From contig JANXBH010000004.1 in assembly GCA_025060695.1 (NCBI GenBank), positions 18,734 to 82,733 of the forward strand: DNA of 64,000 bases. The letters run 5' to 3'. Numbering within the stretch: position 1 is the stretch's first letter; each line of letters opens with the position of its first letter. The position numbers and the translations under genes are program-made. This stretch comes from Caldifarciminota bacterium. Its GTDB lineage: Bacteria; Hydrothermota; Hydrothermia; LBFQ01; DSFT01. The notes under the pieces were generated by a model. That model was not told the DNA's origin, searched no databases, and saw only the letters and a list, made by a program, of their open reading frames with translations. Below, piece after piece: positions 30,631 to 40,762 of this stretch.

Positions 30631-31105
30631 TTAGCTTTTTCTTTAGCTTATTATAAGTATCTTCTAAGCCTTCAGGTATTACTTTAGTATTTGATATAAT
30701 TGGCATAAAGTTCGTATCACCTGACCACCTTGGAACTACATGAATATGTATGTGCTCTTCAATACCTGCACCTGCTATTTTTCCAAGATTCATTCCTATA
30801 TTAAATCCATGAGGCTTATATACACTTTCAAGAATTCTAATAGATAAATCCAAAAGTCCTGTAATATCAATCCACTCATCATTATTTAAATCACTTATCT
30901 TAGAAGTATGCTTATATGGTGCAACCATGACATGACCTGTATTATATGGAAATAAGTTCAATATAATAAAAGCATACCTTGACTTATATAAAACTAAATT
31001 TTCTACTGATGGTTCTTCTTTTGATTTTTCACAAAATATACACTTGTTTTGACTATTCACACTTTCAATATATTTGAATCTCCAAGGTGCCCATAGTATA
31101 TACAT
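30617..31105 (-). CDS. HIT family protein
   Basis: CIFCEKS...GHVMVAPYKHTSKISDL...EHIHIHVVPRW. Confidence 0.93.
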   Translation of the reverse strand: MYILWAPWRFKYIESVNSQNKCIFCEKSKEEPSVENLVLYKSRYAFIILNLFPYNTGHVMVAPYKHTSKISDLNNDEWIDITGLLDLSIRILESVYKPHGFNIGMNLGKIAGAGIEEHIHIHVVPRWSGDTNFMPIISNTKVIPEGLEDTYNKLKKKLSEKL

Positions 31106-33255
31106 TACCTTGGTCTTATTCTAAAAACCACTTTATTTCTTGTTTTACCATTAACAGTAATTGCAACTAAGTAAATACCAGGTTTTAACTTGGAAGTATT
31201 GTAAAATACTAATCCCTTTTTCGTTGTATAATTTCTCTCGTAGTATATTCTATCTATGTATCTTCCCACATCATCATATAGATAGATATAAATGTTATCA
31301 CTTTCGTCTTTAATATTAAACGCAAAGTGAAGTATTTCTCCCTTTGCAAGGTCTTTCTTATTTACAACAATTTCATCACTATCAGTTATATAAATATCAT
31401 TTTCCTTACCAGGTGTACCATTTATAGTTGCAGATGGTCCCCAAGCACTTCTTGTCCAGCCCCTCTCATCTTTACTTACTCTAATAGTCGTATAAGGATG
31501 TCTTCCTCCCCAATATGAATCGTACCATAGTGAATCCACCGCAAAACCCATCTCAGTAGATATAACCATAGGTTGTTGAGAATTTAAGTAGGTCCACTTT
31601 GGAAGCGCAATGCAATTACTTAAGTTATATCTTTGACAGATATTATTTTGAAAAGTATCGTATACAAAAACAAAAATACCATTTGGCTCCAATTCAATAT
31701 TCGGAAAGACAGAACTTGTATAGATATTAACACCAGAATAACTCTTTACAAATAAATTTCCAATATTTACCTTATAGGGACAGAAATTCTTAATTTCTAT
31801 AAATTCTTCAACTGTTGGAAAATCATCAAATTCATTTATAAGAACACAGCTAAAGCCGTTAGGATATGGAAGTCTAAACTTAATTAAATTTGTATCATTG
31901 TTATATACTATGCCAAGAACAGCGTTATAAAAGCCCCTCTCTAAACTATTTAGTCTAATCATAAATTGAAAGCTATCAACATTAAAAATAGTAGTATCAA
32001 AATTCAAATTAGATACAGAAAATAAGAGTTTTACGTCGGAATTTGGATTAAACTTTTTTCTAAACTTAAATGTTATACCATCACCGTACCCATAGTTTAT
32101 CTTTTCAAGTCTATATGGAAAGTCATGGATATACACACTATCAGCATATATTCTATACTCTCCAAATTCATATACCAAAACTCCCCACACTGAAACAATA
32201 TCATTTTCCTGCAAGTTTTGAACGTTATATTTTGATAAGTATGCACTTAAATTACCGTTTTTTATAGTATACCTATAATTATGAGAAGCATCCACTATAA
32301 CAGCTTTTCTTATGAAAATATATACACCTTCATATCTTTCGGCAGTAGTTGGACTTGAAGAACTAATAGAGTCAGTTATAAGTGTATCAACTTTAAATGA
32401 AACATTCTGAGAAATAACTTGAATATTTGGATTTGTAATCTCAGTATATTTGTAGTATTCTTTCACTACACCACTAACTATGACTGAATCTCCTTTAGAA
32501 TACCCTGCAATATTTGTAGTATAAACATAAATTCCAGAATAAGGACCACCGTTTTTCATTTTAATGTGAAAACCTCTTCCATTATATTTACCCACTTCAG
32601 CAATAATACCTGTTGTAGTTATCGTTTGCCCAGAAAATATAGAACTATCAGTATTTGGATAAACAGCTTTTTGAATACTATCTATCGGAATATATGAAGG
32701 AGGAGGATTTCCTTGTTTTATACCAACGAAAATAGAGTCTATATTGAAATATGAATTAGAACTAACAGTTGCATTTGTATTATCTATGAATATCCATCTT
32801 ATGTATATAGATAAGTTTTGATATGAGGAGACATCAAATTGAACCTTTTTATTCTGATTATTTGCATTTGTAAAGAGTGTAGTTGAATCCCATACTATGA
32901 GGTTATTCCAATTATTTCCATCTGTTGATATTTGAACTTTTATGGTATCAGTGCTCCTAAACCTCGTATCAAACTGACCTCCAACCGATGGAAGTCTATA
33001 GTAAAATGAAAAAACTATGGTATCATATGGATTTACTGAAGGTAAATTTATTAATGGTGTTTGAAGTATTGCAGTTCCCACTTCAGATGATGTTTGTGCT
33101 ATTTGAATACCTGCAGATGCACTACCAAAAACTACTCCGCTTGTTCTTCTTACCCACTTTGTATTTCTTGTTCCTACATTTTGCCAATTAGAAGGTGGAA
33201 AATTGGGAGATTCAAAGTCTTCATAAAAAAATTGAAAAACAAAAATTGTTAGCAT
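31105..33255 (-). CDS. Secreted surface protein: beta-jelly/OB-fold/lamin-tail-like domains, T9SS-like C-terminal domain
   Basis: MLTIFVFQFFYEDFES; SCVLINEFDDFPTVEEFIEIKN; C-term LKPGIYLVAITVNGKTRNKVVFRI. Confidence 0.7.
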   Translation of the reverse strand: MLTIFVFQFFYEDFESPNFPPSNWQNVGTRNTKWVRRTSGVVFGSASAGIQIAQTSSEVGTAILQTPLINLPSVNPYDTIVFSFYYRLPSVGGQFDTRFRSTDTIKVQISTDGNNWNNLIVWDSTTLFTNANNQNKKVQFDVSSYQNLSIYIRWIFIDNTNATVSSNSYFNIDSIFVGIKQGNPPPSYIPIDSIQKAVYPNTDSSIFSGQTITTTGIIAEVGKYNGRGFHIKMKNGGPYSGIYVYTTNIAGYSKGDSVIVSGVVKEYYKYTEITNPNIQVISQNVSFKVDTLITDSISSSSPTTAERYEGVYIFIRKAVIVDASHNYRYTIKNGNLSAYLSKYNVQNLQENDIVSVWGVLVYEFGEYRIYADSVYIHDFPYRLEKINYGYGDGITFKFRKKFNPNSDVKLLFSVSNLNFDTTIFNVDSFQFMIRLNSLERGFYNAVLGIVYNNDTNLIKFRLPYPNGFSCVLINEFDDFPTVEEFIEIKNFCPYKVNIGNLFVKSYSGVNIYTSSVFPNIELEPNGIFVFVYDTFQNNICQRYNLSNCIALPKWTYLNSQQPMVISTEMGFAVDSLWYDSYWGGRHPYTTIRVSKDERGWTRSAWGPSATINGTPGKENDIYITDSDEIVVNKKDLAKGEILHFAFNIKDESDNIYIYLYDDVGRYIDRIYYERNYTTKKGLVFYNTSKLKPGIYLVAITVNGKTRNKVVFRIRPR

Positions 33256-33286
33256 ATCCTAAATTTTAAAGTAAATTAAATTTAGG

Positions 33287-33296
33287 TTTAAAATTT
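33287..33296 (+). promoter_or_regulatory. Leaderless-type box for fabD
   Basis: TTTAAAATTT, ATG at 33303. Confidence 0.6.
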
Positions 33297-33302
33297 GTAA
33301 AT

Positions 33303-34184
33303 ATGAAAACAACCTTTATGTTCCCTGGACAAGGTTCTCAATATGTAGGCATGGGAAAGGAATTATATGATAATTACGATATTGCAAAAGAGGTCTTTAA
33401 GAAAGTAAAGAATATTTTAGGTGATAACTTTTTAGAAATGGTATTTTATGGTAGTAATGAAGAATTAACTAAAACGGAAAATGCACAGCCTGCTATATAT
33501 GCAGTATCAGTAGCTTCCTTAGAAGTAATAAGAGACAAAAATTTATATAGTGCGGATATTTGCTTTGGTCATAGTCTGGGAGAATTTACAGCTTTATATT
33601 GTTCGGGCGTATTTAGTTTTGAATATGGACTAAAACTAACAAGAATTAGAGGAGAGATTATGTCAAGTGCAAAAAAAGGTTCTATGGCAGCAGTAATTGG
33701 GTTAGATGAAACGAAATTAAAAGAAATAATCTCAAAATACGACAATTTGGTAATTGCAAACTACAACTCGCCTGAGCAACTTGTAATATCAGGAGATATT
33801 AATGAACTAAAAACAGTAGTAGAAGAAATTAAAAACCATGCAAAACGAGTAATTCAACTAAATGTATCGGGGGCATTCCATTCACCATTAATGGAAGAAG
33901 CATCAAGGGAATTTTCAAAATATATAAAAAAGGAAGAATTAAACGAACCCAAAATACCAATTATTTCAAATTCAACAGGAGAGATAGTATACAATTTAGA
34001 TAGTCTATATGAGGCACTAATTAAACAATTAAGAAGTCCCGTTCTATTTACAAAAATGGTAGATAATGCATTTAAGTTCGGTGTAAGAAAATTTATAGAA
34101 ATAGGACCTTCAAAAGTTCTTTCAGGATTAGTAAAAAGAATACTAAAAGACTATGAAATTGAGATACTTAATTTTGGTTCTTAG
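33303..34184 (+). CDS. fabD: Malonyl-CoA:ACP transacylase
   Basis: MFPGQGSQYVGMGKEL; FGHSLGEFTAL; SGAFHSPLM. Confidence 0.95.
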   Translation: MKTTFMFPGQGSQYVGMGKELYDNYDIAKEVFKKVKNILGDNFLEMVFYGSNEELTKTENAQPAIYAVSVASLEVIRDKNLYSADICFGHSLGEFTALYCSGVFSFEYGLKLTRIRGEIMSSAKKGSMAAVIGLDETKLKEIISKYDNLVIANYNSPEQLVISGDINELKTVVEEIKNHAKRVIQLNVSGAFHSPLMEEASREFSKYIKKEELNEPKIPIISNSTGEIVYNLDSLYEALIKQLRSPVLFTKMVDNAFKFGVRKFIEIGPSKVLSGLVKRILKDYEIEILNFGS

Positions 34185-35151
34185 TTTCATATCGTGTAGT
34201 GAAGACAATGAAGAGCCTAAGTATATAGAGAGTGATAAAATACTCATAGCATTTCAAAATACAAGGAAAGTATACTATTTTTTAGAAGATAGTCAAAAAT
34301 TCTACTTTCTATTCAATAGTGGAGATGTTCCTAATCAATTTATTTTAGGAAACAATGAAATTTTTCTAATAAACTCAGGAGGATTTACTGGCTCTCCATC
34401 AATACAAAGATACGACCTTAAAAACAATAGTTTAAGTACATTCCCACTGGATAATGCACTAAATCCGCTATTTGGTGTATACGATAATGAAAAAATATAC
34501 TTTACTGATTTTGGCAAATATTATTCCGAAAAAATTTACATTTTTAAGAACCAACTAATAGATAGTCTGGCAGTTTCAAATAGACCTATAGATATAAAAC
34601 TATGTGCTAATTTTTTAATAGTCTCTACAAATGGTATGAGAAGTGATTATTCATACGATACCATTTCCAAGGTTTTTAAAATTTCAAAGAATTTACAGAA
34701 AATAGACAGTCTAATAGTATTTCCAGGTGCTTCTAATATAGAAGTTATAGGAGATATTGTATTTTTGGTATCTACAGGTATATATAATCAAACACCTGCA
34801 AGGATTTATAAGATAGATTGCCTAAACTTTAAAAAAATTGACAGCATTACTATTTCAAGGAATATATATTCATCTGGTGTAAGCTCGGAATATTTAATTC
34901 TTGGTAGTTGGGACGGTTGGATCTATGTTCTAAATCATAACTTAACTATACTTGACAGTTTTAAAATTTCACATAGTATAAATTTCATACATAGTTTTGA
35001 AAACAAATTTTATATCGCAGTAAATGGATTCTCACATAACCCTAACTACTTGATTATTTATAGTCCTTTTGTAAAAGCAGATAGTTTTAAATTTTCAGAC
35101 GAGGACTTAGGAATAGGTCCTATATTTTATCTAAAACAGTTTATACAATAG
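34153..35151 (+). CDS. Putative beta-propeller lipoprotein
   Basis: MKLRYLILVLSFISC lipobox; repetitive beta strands. Confidence 0.7.
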   Translation: MKLRYLILVLSFISCSEDNEEPKYIESDKILIAFQNTRKVYYFLEDSQKFYFLFNSGDVPNQFILGNNEIFLINSGGFTGSPSIQRYDLKNNSLSTFPLDNALNPLFGVYDNEKIYFTDFGKYYSEKIYIFKNQLIDSLAVSNRPIDIKLCANFLIVSTNGMRSDYSYDTISKVFKISKNLQKIDSLIVFPGASNIEVIGDIVFLVSTGIYNQTPARIYKIDCLNFKKIDSITISRNIYSSGVSSEYLILGSWDGWIYVLNHNLTILDSFKISHSINFIHSFENKFYIAVNGFSHNPNYLIIYSPFVKADSFKFSDEDLGIGPIFYLKQFIQ

Positions 35152-36129
35152 TTCAAAGAACAAGCCAAGTATAAATAGATAACCAAACTTCTTATTATGG
35201 TCAAACGCAAAGGCTACATACCAAAGCGGCCAAGCGCTTTCAGGATAATTTTCAGGTCTCTCAGATGGTTTCGGCTTAAGATAGACCAATAGAACTCTAC
35301 TAAAGAACCAATATAAACCTAAAAGCGTGACTAACATCGTAAACTTGAAAAATCCAACCATCACCAGATAGACAACAAGAATATATTGAAGTAGCATTAT
35401 TATGATATTTATAATTCTCGCATTTTTCTCCCCTACTATTACAGGAAAAGTCCGAATACCCTTTGATTTATCCTCATGATATTTATCTATATGTTTTCCA
35501 AAGAGAACACTTGTAGCTCCAAGACTATATACAAAACTCATTAAAATAACACTTAAATTCCACTCATTTGCAACTACATAGTATCCACCACCAATCATCA
35601 AAGGTCCCCAAACTATCAAAACACTTGGCTCTCCAAGCCCAATATACTTTAAAGGATAAGTATAAAATAAAACAAAGAAAGAACCAATAAGAACAAGAAT
35701 AAGAGCAACTATACCTTTTGTAATAATAAAGTAAAGTGCCACCGCTAATGCCAAAATACCAGTAATAACAACATACTTTAAAAATTCATCCTTTGACATT
35801 AAACCATGCTCCAAAACATGCGGTCCATACTTCGCCCTAAAGTAATTATCTTTATCTACTCCCTTAATATAATCAGTATAGTCATTTAACATATTATTCA
35901 AAGCATGTGCCAAAACTAAACCTATAGTCAACATTACCCAGTCCAAGAGATTGAACTTATTATTTAAATAAGCAAGAATAGCAACTATAATAGCTGGAAT
36001 TATTGTAATTACGAACACTGCAGATCTTGTAAGAACTAACCATTTAGATATAAAATCGAGCTTCTGCCACTCCTCTTTTTCTATTCTTGGTATTACTTTA
36101 AGCGCTTTTATCCAAAATGTTATGTTCAT
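35131..36129 (-). CDS. UbiA-family prenyltransferase (MenA-like)
   Basis: NMLNDYTDYIKGVDKDNYFRAKYGPHVLEHG; polytopic. Confidence 0.85.
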   Translation of the reverse strand: MNITFWIKALKVIPRIEKEEWQKLDFISKWLVLTRSAVFVITIIPAIIVAILAYLNNKFNLLDWVMLTIGLVLAHALNNMLNDYTDYIKGVDKDNYFRAKYGPHVLEHGLMSKDEFLKYVVITGILALAVALYFIITKGIVALILVLIGSFFVLFYTYPLKYIGLGEPSVLIVWGPLMIGGGYYVVANEWNLSVILMSFVYSLGATSVLFGKHIDKYHEDKSKGIRTFPVIVGEKNARIINIIIMLLQYILVVYLVMVGFFKFTMLVTLLGLYWFFSRVLLVYLKPKPSERPENYPESAWPLWYVAFAFDHNKKFGYLFILGLFFELLYKLF

Positions 36130-36136
36130 ATTAATG

Positions 36137-36147
36137 AAATTTTAAAG
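36137..36147 (-). promoter_or_regulatory. Leaderless-type box for UbiA gene
   Basis: CTTTAAAATTT, ATG at 36129. Confidence 0.6.
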
Positions 36148-36188
36148 TTAAAAAATTTTTCAAAATATAGAACTATAAAATTTCAGTG

Positions 36189-37487
36189 ATGAAAATCGGA
36201 GTAATAGGTCTTGGATATGTAGGGCTTACAACAGCACTATCACTTGCAAAGCTTGGATTTAAGGTATATGGGAATGATAAGGATAAAGAGAAAATGGAAA
36301 AATTAAAAAATGGTATTTGTCCCATATATGAACCGGGCTTGGATGAACTATTAGTTGAAATGAAAGAAAAAGGAAATATTGAGTTTATTGACAATATTTC
36401 AGAAACTATAAGAATTTCGGATGTAATTTTCATATGTGTTGGGACACCAACAAATGAAGATGGCTCACCTGATTTAAGCCAAGTAGAGGAAGTTAGTAGA
36501 ATAATTGCGGAAAATTTAAATGGATATAAACTGATAGTTGAAAAGTCAACAGTTCCCGTTCAAACCGCACAATGGATTAAAAGAACGATAAAGTTATATT
36601 CTCATGAAAATGCTCATTTTGATGTTGCAAGTAATCCAGAGTTTTTAAGAGAGGGGTCAGCTTTATATGACACCTTTAATCCTGACAGAATAGTAATCGG
36701 AGTAGAAAGTGAAAGAGCAAAGGAAATATTACTAAAAATATACGAGAAAATAAATGCACCAAAACTCATTGTAGATGTAAATACTGCAGAAATAATTAAA
36801 CATGCATCAAATGCATTTTTAGCTATGAAAATATCGTTTATAAACATGGTTTCAGACTTATGCGAAAAAACAGGAGCGGATATTAAGAAGGTTGCGGAAG
36901 GTATAGGATATGATAGAAGAATAGGAAGAGAGTTTTTAAGTGCAGGAGTAGGATATGGGGGCTATTGTCTTCCAAAGGACATAAGAGCATTTTATTATAT
37001 AGGAAAAATTCACAATTTGGACTTTTCTCTACTTGAATTAGTAGAAAGAATAAACAATTCAAGAATAGATAGACTAATGGAGAAATTGAAAAAAGCTCTT
37101 TGGCATCTAAAAAATAAGAAAATTGCAATATGGGGGCTATCTTTTAAGCCTAATACAGACGATATAAGAGAAGCACCAAGTATTAAGATTGTAAAAAGGT
37201 TAATAAATGAAGAAGCAATTATTAGTGCATATGACCCGAAAGCGATGGAAAACTTTAAAAAAATCTTTCAGAATATTCAATATGGCAAAGATAAATACGA
37301 AGTATTAAAAGATGCACACGCATTAGTTATATTAACTGAGTGGGATGAATTTAAAAGTATAGATATTCAAACCATTAAAAAACTGATGAGAACATATATT
37401 ATAGTAGATGGAAGAAATATATTTGATTGCGAAATATTTAGAGGTCAGAATATTGAATACTATCCAATTGGTAGAACTTGTATTTAA
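36189..37487 (+). CDS. UDP-glucose/GDP-mannose 6-dehydrogenase family
   Basis: MKIGVIGLGYVGLTTALSLAKLGFKVYGND; VEKSTVPVQT; GGYCLPKD. Confidence 0.93.
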   Translation: MKIGVIGLGYVGLTTALSLAKLGFKVYGNDKDKEKMEKLKNGICPIYEPGLDELLVEMKEKGNIEFIDNISETIRISDVIFICVGTPTNEDGSPDLSQVEEVSRIIAENLNGYKLIVEKSTVPVQTAQWIKRTIKLYSHENAHFDVASNPEFLREGSALYDTFNPDRIVIGVESERAKEILLKIYEKINAPKLIVDVNTAEIIKHASNAFLAMKISFINMVSDLCEKTGADIKKVAEGIGYDRRIGREFLSAGVGYGGYCLPKDIRAFYYIGKIHNLDFSLLELVERINNSRIDRLMEKLKKALWHLKNKKIAIWGLSFKPNTDDIREAPSIKIVKRLINEEAIISAYDPKAMENFKKIFQNIQYGKDKYEVLKDAHALVILTEWDEFKSIDIQTIKKLMRTYIIVDGRNIFDCEIFRGQNIEYYPIGRTCI

Positions 37488-37509
37488 TATACTTTAAAAT
37501 TCTCAAACT

Positions 37510-37866
37510 ATGCGAGTAAAAACCGGATTTGTAAGAAGAAGAAAGCATAAAAAAATTTTAAAATTAGCAAAAGGTTATTATTTGTCAAAATCAAAGGTTT
37601 TTAGAAGAGCAAACGAACAAGTAATCAGATCATTATATTATTCTTATATACATAGAAAAGAGAGAAAAAGAGACTTCAGAAAGCTGTGGATTATGAGAAT
37701 AAATGCAGCAGTAAGAGAATTTGGTTTAAACTATTCAAGATTCATACATGCTCTTAGAAAATTAAATATAAATTTAAATAGAAAAGTTCTATCTGAAATG
37801 GCAATAAATGAACCAGAAGCCTTCAAGAAAATTGTAGAACAGGCAAAAATCGCAATAAATGCATAA
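37510..37866 (+). CDS. rplT: 50S ribosomal protein L20
   Basis: MRVKTGFVRRRKHKKILKLAKGY...RKLWIMRINAAVRE. Confidence 0.97.
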   Translation: MRVKTGFVRRRKHKKILKLAKGYYLSKSKVFRRANEQVIRSLYYSYIHRKERKRDFRKLWIMRINAAVREFGLNYSRFIHALRKLNINLNRKVLSEMAINEPEAFKKIVEQAKIAINA

Positions 37867-38830
37867 TTTAGATGAGATAAAATTAATTGCAATAGAAGAG
37901 TTAAAAAAAATCAAAACTATAGAAGAACTATATGAAATAAAGTCAAAGTACTTAGGTAAAGAAGGTATTATTACAAAACGGTTAAAAACTCTTAGGGATT
38001 TAAGTATAGAAGAGAGAAGAATCTTAGGGAGTAAACTAAATGAAATAAAGGAATTATTAGAAAACGAGTTTGAAATGAAAAAAGAAGAAATAGAAGAAGG
38101 AGGAGAAATTAAATACGATATTACTCTTGTCGGTTATAAGAGGGAATTTGGTAATATTCATCCAATAACAAGAGTATATAGAGAAATAGTTGATATTTTT
38201 AAAAGTATGGGCTTTAGTATTGAAGAAGGTCCAGAAGTAGAAAGTGATTGGTATAACTTTACAGCATTAAACATACCTAAATATCATCCCGCAAGAGACA
38301 TGCAAGATACTTTTTATTTAGAAAATGGAAAATTACTAAGAACACATACATCTCCAATTCAAATTAGAACTATGGAAAAGAAAAAACCACCAATTAGAAT
38401 AGTTGCACCCGGAAGAGTTTTCAGAAGAGATGAAATAGATAGCACGCATTCTCCCGTTTTTCATCAACTTGAAGGTCTTTATGTAGATAAGTCAGTTTCA
38501 ATTTCAGACTTAAAAGGAACATTAGAAAGTTTTATATATAACTTATTTTCAAAAGATATAAAAATTAAATTTAGACCTTCATATTTCCCATTTACAGAAC
38601 CAAGTTTAGAAGTTTTGATTTACAAAAATAATAGATGGCTTGAGATACTTGGGGCGGGCATAGTCCATCCAAAAGTTTTAGAAAATTGCAATATAGATAG
38701 TAAAGTATATAAAGGTTTTGCATTTGGACTTGGAATAGAAAGAATAGCTATGATAAAATACAATATTAATGATATTAGACTTTTCTATGAAAACGATATT
38801 AGGTTCTTAAAACAAATAAAAGGAGGTTAA
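37859..38830 (+). CDS. pheS: Phenylalanyl-tRNA synthetase alpha subunit
   Basis: HPITRVYREIVDIFKSMGF; RTHTSPIQIRTM; FGLGIERIAMI. Confidence 0.96.
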   Translation: MHNLDEIKLIAIEELKKIKTIEELYEIKSKYLGKEGIITKRLKTLRDLSIEERRILGSKLNEIKELLENEFEMKKEEIEEGGEIKYDITLVGYKREFGNIHPITRVYREIVDIFKSMGFSIEEGPEVESDWYNFTALNIPKYHPARDMQDTFYLENGKLLRTHTSPIQIRTMEKKKPPIRIVAPGRVFRRDEIDSTHSPVFHQLEGLYVDKSVSISDLKGTLESFIYNLFSKDIKIKFRPSYFPFTEPSLEVLIYKNNRWLEILGAGIVHPKVLENCNIDSKVYKGFAFGLGIERIAMIKYNINDIRLFYENDIRFLKQIKGG

Positions 38831-38834
38831 AACT

Positions 38835-39974
38835 ATGAGAAAGCTGATACTACTTCTTAGTATAATCGTTCTTTCTTGTGCTCCACAAAAAGCAAAAATT
38901 ATGGTAGCACTTCCGTTAGAAGGGTCTGGATTATCATATGGTTTGGATGCAAGGGACGGTATAAATCTTGCAGTATTGAACTTAGGTGAAAAGAATATAC
39001 AATTTTCTTATTGTGATACTGAAGGAAATGCGGATAAATTCGTAGAATGTTATGAAAAAGCTAAGAAAGAAGGTGCTAATTTTGTAATTGGTCCAATACT
39101 TACAAGAGAAATAAACGAAAAAGCAATAGAACTAATAAATAAATATAAAATCCCTGTAATTAGTCCCTCTATATCCACAGATGAAATATTCAATAAAAGT
39201 GAATACATATTTGCGGTAGCAGCATCAAACTCGATTATAGCCTCAAATTTAGCATTCGTCCTAAACTCAGCAAACATAAGGGAAGTTATAATTGTATTAG
39301 ACCCTAATAGCGAATATTCCAAAGATATAACTGAAAGAGAAAAAAAAGCTTTTGAGAAATTCAATATAAAAGTTGTAGATGAGGTTAACTTTAGAAACTC
39401 CAGAAGTGATCTAATAAACGACCTAAAGGCATCAATAGCAAAGTTTTCCAAACCTCAAGCAAAAAGAGGGAAAGAACAGGCAGAAATTAAAAATGCTATT
39501 ATTTTAAATATATATGCGGTGGATTTGGATAAAATTTTATTAGATATAAGGAACGAATTAAAATACACAGGAGTTTTAGCAGGTCCAGATGCTTGGGATG
39601 AAGTAAAAGAGAAAACCCAACCTATTTCTGGAGAAAACTTTTACATAGCTCATTTCTTTCCTTTAGAAAATCAAAAAACCACTGAATTTACCAAACAATA
39701 CGAGTCTCAATTCAAAAAATTACCCTCTTCTTGGTCCGCACTAAGTTATGACGCAATGAGCATGTTAATAAATGCCATTAGAGAAGCAAAAGCTGTTGAA
39801 ACACAAAGAATTATACTAAGAATGAAGTATCAAGATTATGAAGGACTAACAGGAAGAATAACCTATGGAGGAGATAATAGACCTGATAATAAATCTGTAG
39901 TTGTCATAAAATATAGTGGAGATACAAAGGGTTTTCTCAGAAGAACTAACGTCGCAGGTACTTACGCTCAATAG
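38835..39974 (+). CDS. LivJ-type ABC substrate-binding lipoprotein
   Basis: MRKLILLLSIIVLSCAPQ lipobox; IMVALPLEGSGLSYGLDARDGINLA. Confidence 0.88.
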   Translation: MRKLILLLSIIVLSCAPQKAKIMVALPLEGSGLSYGLDARDGINLAVLNLGEKNIQFSYCDTEGNADKFVECYEKAKKEGANFVIGPILTREINEKAIELINKYKIPVISPSISTDEIFNKSEYIFAVAASNSIIASNLAFVLNSANIREVIIVLDPNSEYSKDITEREKKAFEKFNIKVVDEVNFRNSRSDLINDLKASIAKFSKPQAKRGKEQAEIKNAIILNIYAVDLDKILLDIRNELKYTGVLAGPDAWDEVKEKTQPISGENFYIAHFFPLENQKTTEFTKQYESQFKKLPSSWSALSYDAMSMLINAIREAKAVETQRIILRMKYQDYEGLTGRITYGGDNRPDNKSVVVIKYSGDTKGFLRRTNVAGTYAQ

Positions 39975-39989
39975 GGGCCTTGCCCCTAT
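39971..39989 (+). other. GC-rich intercistronic hairpin spanning stop and start codons
   Basis: ATAGGGGC-CTT-GCCCCTAT; TAG at 39972 in 5' arm, AT of ATG 39988 in 3' arm. Confidence 0.7.
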
Positions 39990-40761
39990 GGAAATAATTG
40001 GAAAACTTGAAGACGGTTCTGATAGAGTATTTTATAGAGTAAAAGTAAAAAATCAAACCTACATACTATTAAGAGAAAAAAAGAGGTATAGGTTTGAGAA
40101 CTATATAAAAATAAGCTCAATACTTTATCCATTTTCACCAAAAATATTCAGTATAAACGAAACTAATATGGAAATTCTGATGGAAGATTTAGGAGATTTG
40201 AGCTTATTTGAATATGTAAAAAAGTACAAGGATTACAAGATATACTTTAAAATAATTGATTTTCTAAAAGAAATACAAAACATAAACACAAAACTACCAG
40301 AATTTGACCAAGAACATCTAATACACGAAATTAACTACTTCTTAGAATATAATCCCGAATATGAAACTTATCGTGATTTTCTATATGAAAATGCCAAATT
40401 AGTTTCAGAATTTGAAAAGTGTTTTATGCATAGAGATTTTCAATCAAGAAATATAGTTATAAAAGATGGTAAAATCAGAGTAATAGATTTTCAAAATGCA
40501 CATATTGGACCAAAGTTATACGACTTAACGAGTTTACTTATGGACCCCTATGTAAACTTAGATTATAAGTCAATTAGAGAATATTTTAATTATTACAACG
40601 ATGAATATGAAAAATTTTTAAGAGTTTCTATACAAAGAACTGCACAGGTTTGTGCAGCGTATAAAAAACTATCAAAAACTAAAGAATTTTTTAAGCAGTT
40701 TATTTCTATAGCTTTAGACAGATTCAAACATCTTATTAGTTTTTACTTTAAAATTTCATAG
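39988..40761 (+). CDS. Aminoglycoside-phosphotransferase-like sugar kinase (AmgK-like)
   Basis: CFMHRDFQSRNIVIKDGKIRVIDFQNAHIGPKLYDL; start revised to ATG 39988; upstream of ManC-like gene. Confidence 0.8.
   Translation: MEIIGKLEDGSDRVFYRVKVKNQTYILLREKKRYRFENYIKISSILYPFSPKIFSINETNMEILMEDLGDLSLFEYVKKYKDYKIYFKIIDFLKEIQNINTKLPEFDQEHLIHEINYFLEYNPEYETYRDFLYENAKLVSEFEKCFMHRDFQSRNIVIKDGKIRVIDFQNAHIGPKLYDLTSLLMDPYVNLDYKSIREYFNYYNDEYEKFLRVSIQRTAQVCAAYKKLSKTKEFFKQFISIALDRFKHLISFYFKIS
40746..40756 (+). promoter_or_regulatory. Leaderless-type box inside the 3' end of the upstream CDS
   Basis: CTTTAAAATTT encodes part of YFKIS*; TTG start at 40763. Confidence 0.55.
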
Positions 40762-40762
40762 T

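Noticed and set aside
35131-36129. This UbiA gene as a second DGGGPS
   Set aside because: Motif NDYTDYIKGVDKDN looks more MenA-like; specificity cannot be assigned from sequence reading alone.
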